Source: Sphingomonas populi
GTDB lineage: Bacteria > Pseudomonadota > Alphaproteobacteria > Sphingomonadales > Sphingomonadaceae
Assembly: GCF_004208535.1 (NCBI RefSeq)
Contig: NZ_SGIS01000039.1
Coordinates: 1 to 43,520, forward strand
Direction: 5' to 3'
DNA: 43,520 bases
The notes below the pieces were generated by a model. That model was not told the DNA's origin, made no database searches, and saw nothing but the letters and a program-made list of their open reading frames with translations. Each line of letters begins with the position of its first letter. The first letter of the stretch is position 1. A program made the translations under genes and the position numbers. Of the stretch, positions 16,789-26,204 are shown one piece after another.

Positions 16789-18047
16789 CCCGGATTACCG
16801 TCGCTCGCCTGCGCGCGGCGGATGCGGATCGTCGTGCCCGATCCGTTCACGACCCAGCCCTTCGCCTCCAGTTGCGCGCGGAACAGCGCCGGATCGGCAT
16901 CATAAGCGACTCGCATCACCGAAACCCCGCCGAGCGCGAGGCTGGTGGTGACGGCGCTGCGCACCCCGGTCAGGCTGCGGAGCGCCGCTTCGGTGGCGGT
17001 GACAGCCGCCGCGCCGGGGGTATCGACCTGCACCGTGATCGCCACCGTCGCGGTGTCGCCTGGCGAAAGCGTGATCGCGCCGCCGGGCACCACCGCCGCA
17101 TCGGTCGGCATGTCGCTCGGGGTCGGCGTGGGGGTCGGCGTCGGCGCGACCGGCGGCACGTAGGCAAGGCTCGAATCGGGTTGCAACCCGCCCGAGCGCA
17201 AGTCCGCCTGATACGCCGCGTCGATCCGCTTCACACCCTCGTCGAGCAGCAACGGCAGCGCATCGGCATTGCCGACGCGCAGCGTGAAGCGCGTGACGAC
17301 CTTGTTGTCCGGCCCGTGCCGCGCCTCGAACGCGCCGATGATCGGCCCGCCCGGCCACTGCCGCGACAGCCGCACGATCGGCACGAGGACGTCGTTCGAC
17401 CCATATTGATCGAGCACGATCCGCCACCACGCCCGCCCCGGCCGAGTCGTCTGGCCAAGGTTGAGCAGCAGCGCATCGTTGCCGGTGCCGCTCGGCCGCA
17501 CATAATCGATCGAACTGTTGCCGCTGCGGAACCGGCTCCACGCCTGCGCCCACGGACTGTCCTGCTCGAAGGCGATCGCCGCACCACCCGAATAGGCGAT
17601 CGGGATCGTCAGCATCGAGGTCGAGCGCTGCTCCTGATCCGCCACGCCGAGCAACGCGCCCGCCCGCGCTCGGCTGAACAGCACGCCCAATCGCGCGACA
17701 TAGCGATTCGGCCCGATCTGCTCGTTCTCGATGATGATCCCCGACACCATCGAATCGAGCGTCCCGTCGGAAACCCCGCCCGCGCTCGACCCGAGCCGTG
17801 CGGCGAGCATCTGCCAGCCCTTGCGCTGCGCCAGCCGCCAGCCGGCATAGCGCGCGGCGTCGGCATTGCCCGCGCTCACATCGACGCGAATCCCGCCGAC
17901 CTCATAGCTGCCCGATCCGTCACCGATCGCGCCCGATGGCGAGGGCGGCGCCGGCGGCGCGGCATCCTGGGCAAGCAGCAAGCCACCGCTGGCGACGAGC
18001 GCCGATGCGACGAGGAACTGGAACGGGCGGGAAAGGCGCGGGGGCAT
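16785..18047 (-). CDS. Exported DUF2066-like protein upstream of hdaA
   Basis: About 420 residues. An N-terminal signal sequence (FQFLVASALVASGGLLLAQD) and a low-complexity spacer lead into a folded region (VGGIRVDVSAGNADAARYAG, then WRLAQRKGWQML) that resembles DUF2066 proteins found beside Hda and PurM genes. A Pro-Thr run (PTPTPTPTPS) near residue 300 separates a C-terminal domain of about 90 residues with alternating strands and helices. The function is unknown and the location is probably periplasmic. It is the first gene of the operon, divergent from purM across about 63 bp. The start at 18047 is placed at the signal peptide. Confidence 0.65.
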   Translation of the reverse strand: MPPRLSRPFQFLVASALVASGGLLLAQDAAPPAPPSPSGAIGDGSGSYEVGGIRVDVSAGNADAARYAGWRLAQRKGWQMLAARLGSSAGGVSDGTLDSMVSGIIIENEQIGPNRYVARLGVLFSRARAGALLGVADQEQRSTSMLTIPIAYSGGAAIAFEQDSPWAQAWSRFRSGNSSIDYVRPSGTGNDALLLNLGQTTRPGRAWWRIVLDQYGSNDVLVPIVRLSRQWPGGPIIGAFEARHGPDNKVVTRFTLRVGNADALPLLLDEGVKRIDAAYQADLRSGGLQPDSSLAYVPPVAPTPTPTPTPSDMPTDAAVVPGGAITLSPGDTATVAITVQVDTPGAAAVTATEAALRSLTGVRSAVTTSLALGGVSVMRVAYDADPALFRAQLEAKGWVVNGSGTTIRIRRAQASDGNPG

Positions 18048-18110
18048 GTCGGCGCCCTTTTGGCGAAGCAGACGTGGAAATCCAAGCAGGATATGGCTAG
18101 GCGACGCAGT

Positions 18111-19197
<1,087 letters not shown>

Positions 19198-19205
<8 letters not shown>

Positions 19206-19761
19206 CCGCAAGCGCGTCGGCATCCTCATCTCGGGCCGAGGCTCGAACATGATGAGCCTCGTCGCGGCGGCGCACGACGCCTATGAAGTCGCGCTGATCG
19301 CCTCGGACAAGCCCGATGCCGCCGGTCTCGGCTGGGCGAAGGCGCAGGGCCTCGCCACCTGGGCGCTCTCGCCCAAGGGCATCGGCAAGCCCGCCTATGA
19401 GGCCGCGCTCGACGCCGCCTTGCGCGAGGCGGGCGTCGGGACGATCGCGCTCGCCGGCTATATGCGGCTCCTCTCCGATGATTTCGTCACGCGCTGGCGC
19501 GGCCGCATTATTAACATCCACCCCTCGTTGCTGCCCAAATACAAAGGCCTCGACACCCACGCCCGCGCGATCGAAGCGGGCGACTCCCACGGCGGCTGTT
19601 CGGTCCATGTCGTCACCGAGGAACTCGACGGCGGCGCCGTGCTCGGCCAGGCCGAAGTGGCGATCGAACCCGGCGACACTGCCGAAACGCTCGCCGCGCG
19701 CGTGCTAATCGCGGAGCATCGCCTTTACCCGCGCGTTCTGGCAGACTTCGTAAAGAGGTGA
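19198..19761 (+). CDS. purN: Phosphoribosylglycinamide formyltransferase
   Basis: A 187-residue GAR transformylase using 10-formyl-tetrahydrofolate, the step producing FGAR in purine synthesis. Visible are the phosphate-binding ISGRGSNMMSL, AGYMRLLSDDF, and the active-site region INIHPSLLPKYKGLDTHARA, followed by GCSVHVVTEELDGG with the catalytic Asp. The start codon lies inside the end of purM, so the two are translationally coupled. Confidence 0.95.
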
Positions 19762-19766
19762 GTCCG

Positions 19767-20144
19767 ATGAGCCCCGATCCAGAAGTCCCCCTCGCCCGTG
19801 TCCGGTCCTACTGCCTCGCACTGCCCGAGGCTGAGGAACGGCTGTCGCATGGTTCGCCCGGTTTCCTGATTTCGGGCGGCAAGTTCTTCGCCTATTTCTG
19901 GCACAACCACCATAATGACGGCGAGACGGTCGCGATCGTCCGCACCACCGGCCATGACGAGCAACAGATGCTGATCGAGAACGATCCGGCCTTCTATTAC
20001 GCGCCGCCCTATCTCGGCACGTTCGGCTGGGTAGCGATGCGGCTCGACGGTGCCGATCTCGATTGGGATCGTGTCGATGACCGGATCGCGGCAAGCTGGG
20101 AACTCGCCGCGCCCGAGCGACTACTGGAAGCAGGTGGACGATGA
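19767..20144 (+). CDS. MmcQ/YjbR-family protein
   Basis: This 125-residue protein matches the YjbR fold family: RSYCLALPEAEERLSHGSPG, then FLISGGKFFAYFW, DPAFYYAPPYLGTFGWVAMR and a C-terminal helix (IAASWELAAPERLLE). The fold is DNA-binding-like, but the biochemical role is not established. AGAGG lies about 8 bp before the ATG at 19767; a GTG at 19758 is possible. It follows purN by 5 bp and overlaps the next gene by four bases, so it belongs to the purMN transcript. Confidence 0.8.
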   Translation: MSPDPEVPLARVRSYCLALPEAEERLSHGSPGFLISGGKFFAYFWHNHHNDGETVAIVRTTGHDEQQMLIENDPAFYYAPPYLGTFGWVAMRLDGADLDWDRVDDRIAASWELAAPERLLEAGGR

Positions 20145-20743
20145 GCGAACCCAATGCCACCGAACGCGCCGAAGCCCGCGCGATTCGCAAACGCTGGGTC
20201 ACGCTGGCGGAGATCGTCGCGGTCGCCGGCTTGCTGATCTCGGCGACCACCGCCTGGCTGAGCTGGTCCGACCGGCGCAGCGAAGAGCATGAAAAACAGA
20301 TCGAGAAAGTCACCGAGGCTCGCACCCGAACGCTCGTCCGCCTCACCGCCACCCCCGAACACGGCGGCGCGAGCATCGCGCTCAAGGACGCCGAGCATGA
20401 CGTGCAGAGCGTCGACATCCGTTTCCCGAAGGCGCTCGGCGTGGCACCGCAGAACAGCATCCTCAGCCCGCATGTCGAAGCCGACTGGGTCGCCAAGCCG
20501 CTGCTCGAAGCGACCAAGGATGGCCCCGACAAACGCGAGGGCCGCCTGCCGATCCTCGTCGCCGCAAGCTATTGGGATGGCGACCAGCAACGCACCGACA
20601 CGGCGATCTACGATCTCGTCTGGGAGACAGAAGGCGGGCTGATCTGGGGCCACAAGCTCAAGCTGAAGGGCCTGATGCTACGCGAACGCACCGCCTCCGC
20701 CGCGCGGCTCGACGGGCTGTGGAAAGTGGAGAAGCCCCGTTAA
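20141..20743 (+). CDS. Membrane-anchored hypothetical protein
   Basis: A 200-residue protein I do not recognise. One membrane span (LAEIVAVAGLLISATTAWLS) lies at about residues 22-42 after a charged, arginine-rich N-terminus. It is followed by a charged helix that may form a coiled coil (EEHEKQIEKVTEARTRT), then a beta-rich soluble domain with SYWDGDQQRTDTAIYDLVWE near residue 145. The topology is probably N-in with the C-terminal domain in the periplasm. Its ATG overlaps the YjbR-like gene's stop (ATGA), so it is the last gene of the purM transcript. Confidence 0.6.
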   Translation: MSEPNATERAEARAIRKRWVTLAEIVAVAGLLISATTAWLSWSDRRSEEHEKQIEKVTEARTRTLVRLTATPEHGGASIALKDAEHDVQSVDIRFPKALGVAPQNSILSPHVEADWVAKPLLEATKDGPDKREGRLPILVAASYWDGDQQRTDTAIYDLVWETEGGLIWGHKLKLKGLMLRERTASAARLDGLWKVEKPR

Positions 20744-20766
20744 AGCATGATGACGATTAAGTAGCT

Positions 20767-20913
20767 CCGTTCGTCCTGAGTAACCACCGAGTAGCCCGTA
20801 GGGCATATCGAGGTGGTGTATCGAAGGACAGACCCCGCGCGCTACACCTGTGCTTCGATACGTGCTCTCGATACGGCGCAAGCGCCTACTCGATCACTAC
20901 TCAGCACGAACGG
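20767..20913 (+). repeat. Palindromic REP/MITE-like repeat, copy A
   Basis: A 147-bp element bounded by inverted ends (CCGTTCGTCCTGAGTA and TACTCAGCACGAACGG). It contains internal complementary segments around TCGATACG and GTGCTTCGATACG. An inverted, shorter relative lies at 24392-24522. It occupies the gap between two convergent genes, so it may also serve as a bidirectional terminator. It encodes no protein. Confidence 0.8.
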
Positions 20914-20964
20914 ATAGGGGCATCATGCTCTAACGATCCTCTCCACTGCGTGGGGAGGATCAGA

Positions 20965-22269
20965 TCACCGCGACGCCAGTTCCGCGCCCGGCTTCACCCA
21001 GCCGGCAAGCTGATCGCCCGCACCCGTCCGAACGAAACACCGCCCGCCAGCCGCACGATAGGACAGGCACAGCTTCACCGCATCGCCACGCGCATAGCCG
21101 CCGAGCGAGAGCCGGTAGAAACTCCCCGCCCCGGCCTTGACGGTCGCGCCCTGCGGCGTTTGCCCCGCGAAGCGCGGGAACTGCCGCGCGGCACGCTTCC
21201 ACGCATCCTGCGCGACGCTGGCGTTGTCGAACGCACCAAGCTGGACATAGAATTTGCCGGCAGCGAGCGCACGCGGCGCGGCTTCCACCGGAGCCGCTTT
21301 GGCGACGGCTTTCGGCGCGGGCACCGCCTCGGGCTTGGCCGCGAGCGGCTGGACGATTTCTTGACGCGCGGCGAACTGCACCGCCGGCACGCCGGTATTG
21401 AGCGACGGCGCGGCATCGGGCGCGGCGGTGGTCGGTGCAGGCGCTGCGGCAACCTCGACCGGCGCAGGCGCGGCCGGCGCTGGCGCGGCCTCGACCGGCG
21501 CGGCACTCGCCACCGCTACAGGTGCGGCAACGTTGAGCGCCAGCGCGGCCGGACGCCCCTTGTCCACCACCGCCGTCACGCCGAGCAGCGATGCGACCTG
21601 ATCGGACGCCGCCTTGGGCCGCGCGAACGCGCCCCATTCGACGATGCGCTTGTCGGCATCGGCGGCGGCGAGATCGAGCCCGACCACCGCGCGCGCCTCG
21701 GTCCAGCGCCCGGCGAGCGCCAAGCTCAGCGCGAGGTTCTGGCGAGTCTTGATATTCGCCGCATCGGCCCGCGACGCGCTGGCGAGCAGATCGACCGCCG
21801 CCGCCGGATCACCCGCCAGCGCGATCGCGAGGCCACGGTCGCTGACCGGGATCGTGTCGGCATGCGCGGCGAGCGTCTTGCGCGCCGCGTCCCAATCGCC
21901 GGTCGCGATCTGCGCCAGCGCGAGATTGAGCGCGGCCTTGCCGTTGCCGGCATCGAGCGCGAGCGTATCGCCGAACGCATCGCGCGCCGAGGTGAACCGC
22001 CCCGCCTTCAGATAGGATTGGCCGAGCAACATGCGGAACTCGGCCGATTCGGGGGCGGCCAGCGCGGCACGTTCGGCATGTTTGACGGCATCGTCACCCT
22101 TGCCGCGCGCCAGCAGCGCGCGCGCCTTGCCGGCTTCCGCCGCTGCCTTGCGCGCGTCGCCGCCCTGCTTGTGGCTGCCGGCGAAAGCCACGCCCTGCAC
22201 CCCGCCCGCCAGCGCGCCGCCGAGCAGCAGCACCGATCCGGCCAGGGAAATGATCGCACGCGTCTTCAT
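20965..22269 (-). CDS. TPR and SPOR-domain envelope protein
   Basis: A 434-residue exported protein: signal sequence (IISLAGSVLLLGGALAGG), TPR-like helical repeats at about residues 40-210 (ALLARGKGDDAVKHAERAAL, SYLKAGRFTSARDAFGDTL), a long Ala/Pro-rich linker at about 245-345, and a C-terminal SPOR domain (FYVQLGAFDNASVAQDAWKR, then SFYRLSLGGYARGDAVKLC). SPOR domains bind denuded septal peptidoglycan, so a role at the division site or in envelope maintenance is likely. It lies downstream of a ParA-like gene on the same strand. Confidence 0.82.
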   Translation of the reverse strand: MKTRAIISLAGSVLLLGGALAGGVQGVAFAGSHKQGGDARKAAAEAGKARALLARGKGDDAVKHAERAALAAPESAEFRMLLGQSYLKAGRFTSARDAFGDTLALDAGNGKAALNLALAQIATGDWDAARKTLAAHADTIPVSDRGLAIALAGDPAAAVDLLASASRADAANIKTRQNLALSLALAGRWTEARAVVGLDLAAADADKRIVEWGAFARPKAASDQVASLLGVTAVVDKGRPAALALNVAAPVAVASAAPVEAAPAPAAPAPVEVAAAPAPTTAAPDAAPSLNTGVPAVQFAARQEIVQPLAAKPEAVPAPKAVAKAAPVEAAPRALAAGKFYVQLGAFDNASVAQDAWKRAARQFPRFAGQTPQGATVKAGAGSFYRLSLGGYARGDAVKLCLSYRAAGGRCFVRTGAGDQLAGWVKPGAELASR

Positions 22270-22383
22270 CGAATCTCTCCAACCGAGTGCGAGCGCAGTG
22301 GCACGTTGCCCACCCGCGCCCCGCCGTCGGGATTGCCGTTCAAAAATCGGTCGAGCGCACGCCCGAAGCCGGCGCCGGTCATC

Positions 22384-23097
22384 TCAGTTCACCACCCGGC
22401 GACCGAAGCCGCCGCTCACCGGCCGTTGCCCGAACGCGCCGGTCGCTGGGGGCGCGGCGAACACGGTGCGGCGGAAATTCTTTTCGAGCCGATCCGATAC
22501 GTAGCGCCACAATGCTTCGATCTCGGCGGTCGACGGGCTCTCGGCATCGCGTTCCATCACGGTGCCGCCATCGACCATCGCGGCCGCGAAATCGGCGCGA
22601 TGGTGGACGAGCACCGGCGCGACGATGCCGTGCCGCGACAGCGCCATCGTCGTCTCGGTGGTGAGGCGCGCGTCGGGCGTCGCGCCGTTGACGACGAACA
22701 GCAACGGCTTGCCCGCGCGCTCGCACAGATCGACCGTCGCGCCGACCGCGCGCAGATCGTGCGGGCTGGGCCGGGTCGGGATGACGATCAGCTCGGCGAG
22801 CGCGATCACGCTCTGGATCGCCGTCGTGATCGCGGAAGGCGTGTCGATCATCGCCAGCTTGAAGCCTTGCAGGCGCAGCACCTCCAGATCGGCAGCGAGC
22901 CGCGCCACCGTCGTCCGCGCGAACGCCGGGGTATCGCCGGTGCGGTCGTTCCACCAATGCGACAGCGAGGCTTGCGGATCGATGTCGATCAGCACCACCG
23001 GCCCCGCCCCGGCACGCTCGGCCTGAACGGCGAGATGCCCGGTCAGCGTGGTCTTGCCCGACCCGCCCTTCTGTGATGCCATCGCGACAACGCGCAT
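22384..23097 (-). CDS. ParA-family ATPase (orphan)
   Basis: A 237-residue deviant-Walker ATPase. The N-terminus reads VVAMASQKGGSGKTTLTGHL (Walker A with signature lysine). A' is VVLIDIDPQASLSHWW and Walker B is KLAMIDTPSA. The ATG at 23097 is chosen because GGGG lies a few bases upstream and the P-loop follows at once; an upstream ATG at 23190 adds 31 unrelated residues. There is no ParB gene beside it, so plasmid or chromosome partition is not indicated. Position or pole regulation by a MipZ- or ParC-like orphan is possible. The C-terminal tail is Gly/Arg-rich. Confidence 0.82.
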   Translation of the reverse strand: MRVVAMASQKGGSGKTTLTGHLAVQAERAGAGPVVLIDIDPQASLSHWWNDRTGDTPAFARTTVARLAADLEVLRLQGFKLAMIDTPSAITTAIQSVIALAELIVIPTRPSPHDLRAVGATVDLCERAGKPLLFVVNGATPDARLTTETTMALSRHGIVAPVLVHHRADFAAAMVDGGTVMERDAESPSTAEIEALWRYVSDRLEKNFRRTVFAAPPATGAFGQRPVSGGFGRRVVN

Positions 23098-23275
23098 GTG
23101 CCCCGTAAACCCCCGCCTGTAGAAGCCGGTCATTGCCCCAATATTGGTCAAGAACAGGTTAATGGCGTGCGATACGCTCCTTTTCGGCACGGTCTGCCTA
23201 ACGAAATCTTTGCCAATCCCGCGTATCTCCGGTTAACCGAACGGGATTTTGGGGCGATAGAATGCGGGTTCGCAT

Positions 23276-24292
23276 ATGAAGACATGGATTTTGGCCGCTG
23301 TGGCGGCTGCGGGTGGCATGACTCTGGCGGCGCCGGCGTTGGCCGACGTCAAGGCCGGCGTCGACGCATGGAGCCGGGGCGATTATCGCAAGGCGATCGA
23401 CGAATGGCGCCCCGCCGCGATCAAGGGCGATGCTGACGCGCAATTCAACCTCGGCCAGGCCTATAAGCTCGGCCGCGGCGTTCCCACCGATCTGCCGATG
23501 GCGGAAAGCTGGTATCGCAAGGCGGCGATGCAGGGTCACCTCCAGGCCGAGGATAATTACGGGCTGATCCTGTTCGACGAGGGCAAGCGCACCGATGCGG
23601 TGCGCTGGCTCGAACGTTCGGCCACACGCGGCGAGCCGCGCGCGCAGCTCGTATATGGAACGATGCTGTTCAACGGCGACAGCGTCACCAAGGACTGGCC
23701 GCGCGCCTATGGGCTGATCCTGCGCTCCGCCGCGCAGGGCCAGCCGCGCGCGCCGCAGGTGCAGGCGCAGATGGACCAGTATCTCTCGCCCGAGGACCGC
23801 CAGAAGGGCATGGCGCTCTCCCGCCAGTACGAGGCGGACGAGAAGCGCCCGCAACTCCCGCCGGAAATCGCAAACGCAGGCACGCAGACCGCGATGCGCG
23901 GCACCGATCTGCCGCCCTCCGCCTACGATCCCAACGCGCGGCCCGCGCCCACCGTCTATACGCCGCATCAAGACGAACCCGACGCCCCGCCGCGCGGCGA
24001 CACTCCCGATACCCCGCGCACGCGCCCGACGCCGCCATCTCGCCCGCGTCCAGCACCCGCGCCGACGCTGGCCGGCAATGGCCGCTGGCGAATCCAGCTC
24101 GGTGCGTTCCGCGACGAGGGCAATGCGCGCGGCCTGTGGCAAACGGTGCAGGGCCGCCTGCCCGGCCTGCAAGCTTATTATGTGAAGACCGGCGCAGTCA
24201 CCCGCCTCCAGGCCGGCCCGCTCGCCTCAAGCGCCGCCGCTACCCGCGCCTGCGCCGCCGCCCGGACGAGCTGCGTACCCGTCGCGCCGTAA
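23276..24292 (+). CDS. Sel1-repeat and SPOR-domain envelope protein
   Basis: A 338-residue exported protein with a signal peptide ending at APALAD. Sel1-like repeats cover about residues 40-165 (ADAQFNLGQAYKLGRGVPTD, AESWYRKAAMQGHLQAEDNY, AQLVYGTMLFNGDSVTKDWP). A Pro/Arg-rich linker at about 200-262 leads to a C-terminal SPOR domain (RWRIQLGAFRDEGNARGLWQ, then TRLQAGPLAS). It diverges from the ParA-like gene. The SPOR domain suggests binding to septal glycan strands. Confidence 0.85.
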   Translation: MKTWILAAVAAAGGMTLAAPALADVKAGVDAWSRGDYRKAIDEWRPAAIKGDADAQFNLGQAYKLGRGVPTDLPMAESWYRKAAMQGHLQAEDNYGLILFDEGKRTDAVRWLERSATRGEPRAQLVYGTMLFNGDSVTKDWPRAYGLILRSAAQGQPRAPQVQAQMDQYLSPEDRQKGMALSRQYEADEKRPQLPPEIANAGTQTAMRGTDLPPSAYDPNARPAPTVYTPHQDEPDAPPRGDTPDTPRTRPTPPSRPRPAPAPTLAGNGRWRIQLGAFRDEGNARGLWQTVQGRLPGLQAYYVKTGAVTRLQAGPLASSAAATRACAAARTSCVPVAP

Positions 24293-24316
24293 GCGGCCAA
24301 AGGGTTCCACACTCAC

Positions 24317-24384
24317 CCGTTCGTCCCGAGCGAAGTCGAGGGACACGCCCGGAACCCGTGCTTCGACTAGCTCAGCACGAACGG
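24317..24384 (+). repeat. Short member of the palindromic repeat family, copy C
   Basis: A 68-bp element with the same ends as the larger copies (CCGTTCGTCCCGAG and CTCAGCACGAACGG) and an internal GTGCTTCGACTAG, but lacking most of the central part. It forms a nearly continuous hairpin and abuts copy B. Confidence 0.7.
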
Positions 24385-24391
24385 CCCTAAC

Positions 24392-24522
24392 CCGTTCGTG
24401 CTGAGTAGAGATCGAGTAGGCGCTTCCGCCGTATCGAGAGCTCGTATCGAAGCACAGTGGCGCGCGGATCTGTCCCTCGAACGCTACTTCGATACGCCCT
24501 GCGGGTTACTCAGGACGAACGG
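24392..24522 (-). repeat. Palindromic REP/MITE-like repeat, copy B (inverted)
   Basis: About 131 bp. Its reverse complement follows copy A closely, especially the half with GTGCTTCGATACG, GCTCTCGATACGGCG and AAGCGCCTACTCGATC. Both ends carry the CCGTTCGT/ACGAACGG signature. It lies between the convergent Sel1/SPOR and phosphate transporter genes. Confidence 0.8.
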
Positions 24523-24536
24523 GCGGGTAACAAAGT

Positions 24537-26183
24537 TCACCCCGCCGAAGCGCGCACCACGCCGAGCAGCAGCCAGTACAGCCCGCCCGACAGCAGCATC
24601 GCCGCCGGCAGAGTCATCACCCAGGCCAGCACCATGTTGAGGATCGTGCGCGTCTGCAATCCGCTGCCGCTCGCCACCGACGCACCCGCCACACCGCTCG
24701 ACAATATGTGCGTGGTCGAGACCGGCGCCGCGAACAGATCGGCCGTCATGATCGTGAACGCCGCGACGATCTCCGCCGCTGCGCCCATGCCGTAGGTCAG
24801 ATGCGTCTTGCCGATCTTCTCGCCAACCGTGACGACGATCCGCTTCCAGCCGACCATCGTGCCGAGCCCGAGCGCGATCGCAACGATCACCTTCACCCAC
24901 AGCGGGATGAAGCGCGTGCCCTTTTCGAGATGCTTCTGATAGGCGCCGATCGCGTCCAACTCGTCCGCCGAGAAGGTTTTCTCGGAAGCCTTGTCCTTGG
25001 TCACGAACTGCGCGACGCCCTGCAGCAGATACATGTCGTTGCGCAGGTTCGGCGTCGCCGCCGCCGGCACCTTGTCGAGCGACCCGTAGCCCGAGATCCG
25101 TGCGGTGACATCGTGCGAGAGCGTGTCGATCGCGCCATAGGTCGCAGGTCCGGTGGCCTTTTTGCTCTCGAGCGCATGCGTCAGCACCACCCGCGCCGCG
25201 CCGACATCGGTGCCGACCGTGCCGCCATGCGCGCGGAATGCGGCGGCGGCGGCGTTGGCCGATGCGGTGAAGGCGGGCATCTCGCTCGCCGGCATCGTGC
25301 GGTTGAGCGCATAGGCCGTCGGCGCGCAGCCGATCAGGATCAGCATGATCAGTCCCATGCCCTTCTGCCCGTCATTGCTGCCGTGGAAGAAGGAAACCGC
25401 CGTGCAGGTCGCGATCAGCGTCGCGCGGATGCCCTTGGGCGGCGGCGAATCGGCGCTCGGCGCGGTGTAGAGCGTCGGATTGCGCAGCACGCGCTTCATC
25501 ACCAGCAACAGCACCATCGATGCGACAAAGCCGATCAGCGGGCTGAACAGCAACGCCGACAGCACCTTCTGCGCCTGCCCCCAGTCCACGCCTGAGGTGC
25601 CGTTGCCGCCATGCGCCAGGATCTGGTTGGCAAAGCCGACGCCGAGCACCGAGCCGATCAGCGCATGGCTCGACGAATTGGGCAGCCCAACATACCAGGT
25701 CGCGAGGTTCCAGATCACCGCCGCCAGCAGCAGCGCGAAGATCATCGCGAACCCGGCGCCCGATCCGACGTGCAGGATCAGGTCGACCGGTAGCAATGTC
25801 ACGATCGCATAGGCGACCGCGCCGCTCGAAAACATCACGCCGAGGAAGTTGAAGAACCCCGACCACACCACCGCCACCGGTGCCGGCAGCGAGTGCGTGT
25901 AGATCACCGTGGCGACGGCATTGGCGGTGTCGTGGAAGCCGTTGACGAACTCGAACCCCAGCGCGATCAGCAGCGCCAGCCCCAGGAACGCAAAAGTGGC
26001 GATCGCCAGCCCCTCGCCCGCCTGCGCGGTATCGAAGAAGATGCTCGCGCCAGCATAGCCGATCGCACCGATAATGATGGCAAGGAAGATCCAGCGCCCC
26101 GCCGGGTGCAGGGGCCGGTCGATATGCGGCACGCCGACGGCACGTTCACTCGGTTCGAGTGACGCTGTAGTGGAGATATCCAT
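24537..26183 (-). CDS. pit: PiT-family inorganic phosphate transporter
   Basis: A 548-residue inner-membrane symporter for phosphate or metal-phosphate. Both PiT signature repeats are present: GFEFVNGFHDTANAVATVIY near residue 75, and FFHGSNDGQKGMGLIM near 270. Many hydrophobic segments surround them. A long soluble insertion (about residues 305-425) between the halves carries charged and polar residues, as in the longer PiT proteins. The C-terminal half ends with VSTTHILSSGVAGAS. A possible Pho box precedes the start. Confidence 0.93.
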   Translation of the reverse strand: MDISTTASLEPSERAVGVPHIDRPLHPAGRWIFLAIIIGAIGYAGASIFFDTAQAGEGLAIATFAFLGLALLIALGFEFVNGFHDTANAVATVIYTHSLPAPVAVVWSGFFNFLGVMFSSGAVAYAIVTLLPVDLILHVGSGAGFAMIFALLLAAVIWNLATWYVGLPNSSSHALIGSVLGVGFANQILAHGGNGTSGVDWGQAQKVLSALLFSPLIGFVASMVLLLVMKRVLRNPTLYTAPSADSPPPKGIRATLIATCTAVSFFHGSNDGQKGMGLIMLILIGCAPTAYALNRTMPASEMPAFTASANAAAAAFRAHGGTVGTDVGAARVVLTHALESKKATGPATYGAIDTLSHDVTARISGYGSLDKVPAAATPNLRNDMYLLQGVAQFVTKDKASEKTFSADELDAIGAYQKHLEKGTRFIPLWVKVIVAIALGLGTMVGWKRIVVTVGEKIGKTHLTYGMGAAAEIVAAFTIMTADLFAAPVSTTHILSSGVAGASVASGSGLQTRTILNMVLAWVMTLPAAMLLSGGLYWLLLGVVRASAG

Positions 26184-26204
26184 AAAAGTTGGCGTGGCCT
26201 GCTT

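Noticed and set aside
16945..17163. Pro-Thr / GTCGGCGTGGGG repeat tract as a tandem repeat element or CRISPR-like array
   Set aside because: It is the coding sequence of a Pro-Thr linker in the exported DUF2066-like protein; there are no spacers.
16089..18110. Long open frame running in front of purM on the plus strand
   Set aside because: Low-complexity Arg/Ala-rich translation antisense to hdaA and the DUF2066-like gene; purM starts at 18111.
20950..23076. A 708-codon open frame opposite the SPOR and ParA-like genes
   Set aside because: Arg-rich shadow without recognisable domains, and it crosses two well-supported genes and an intergenic gap.
22384..23097. A parAB partition locus indicating a plasmid or chromosome origin
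   Set aside because: No ParB-like gene or parS-like repeats are next to it, and the surroundings are chromosomal.
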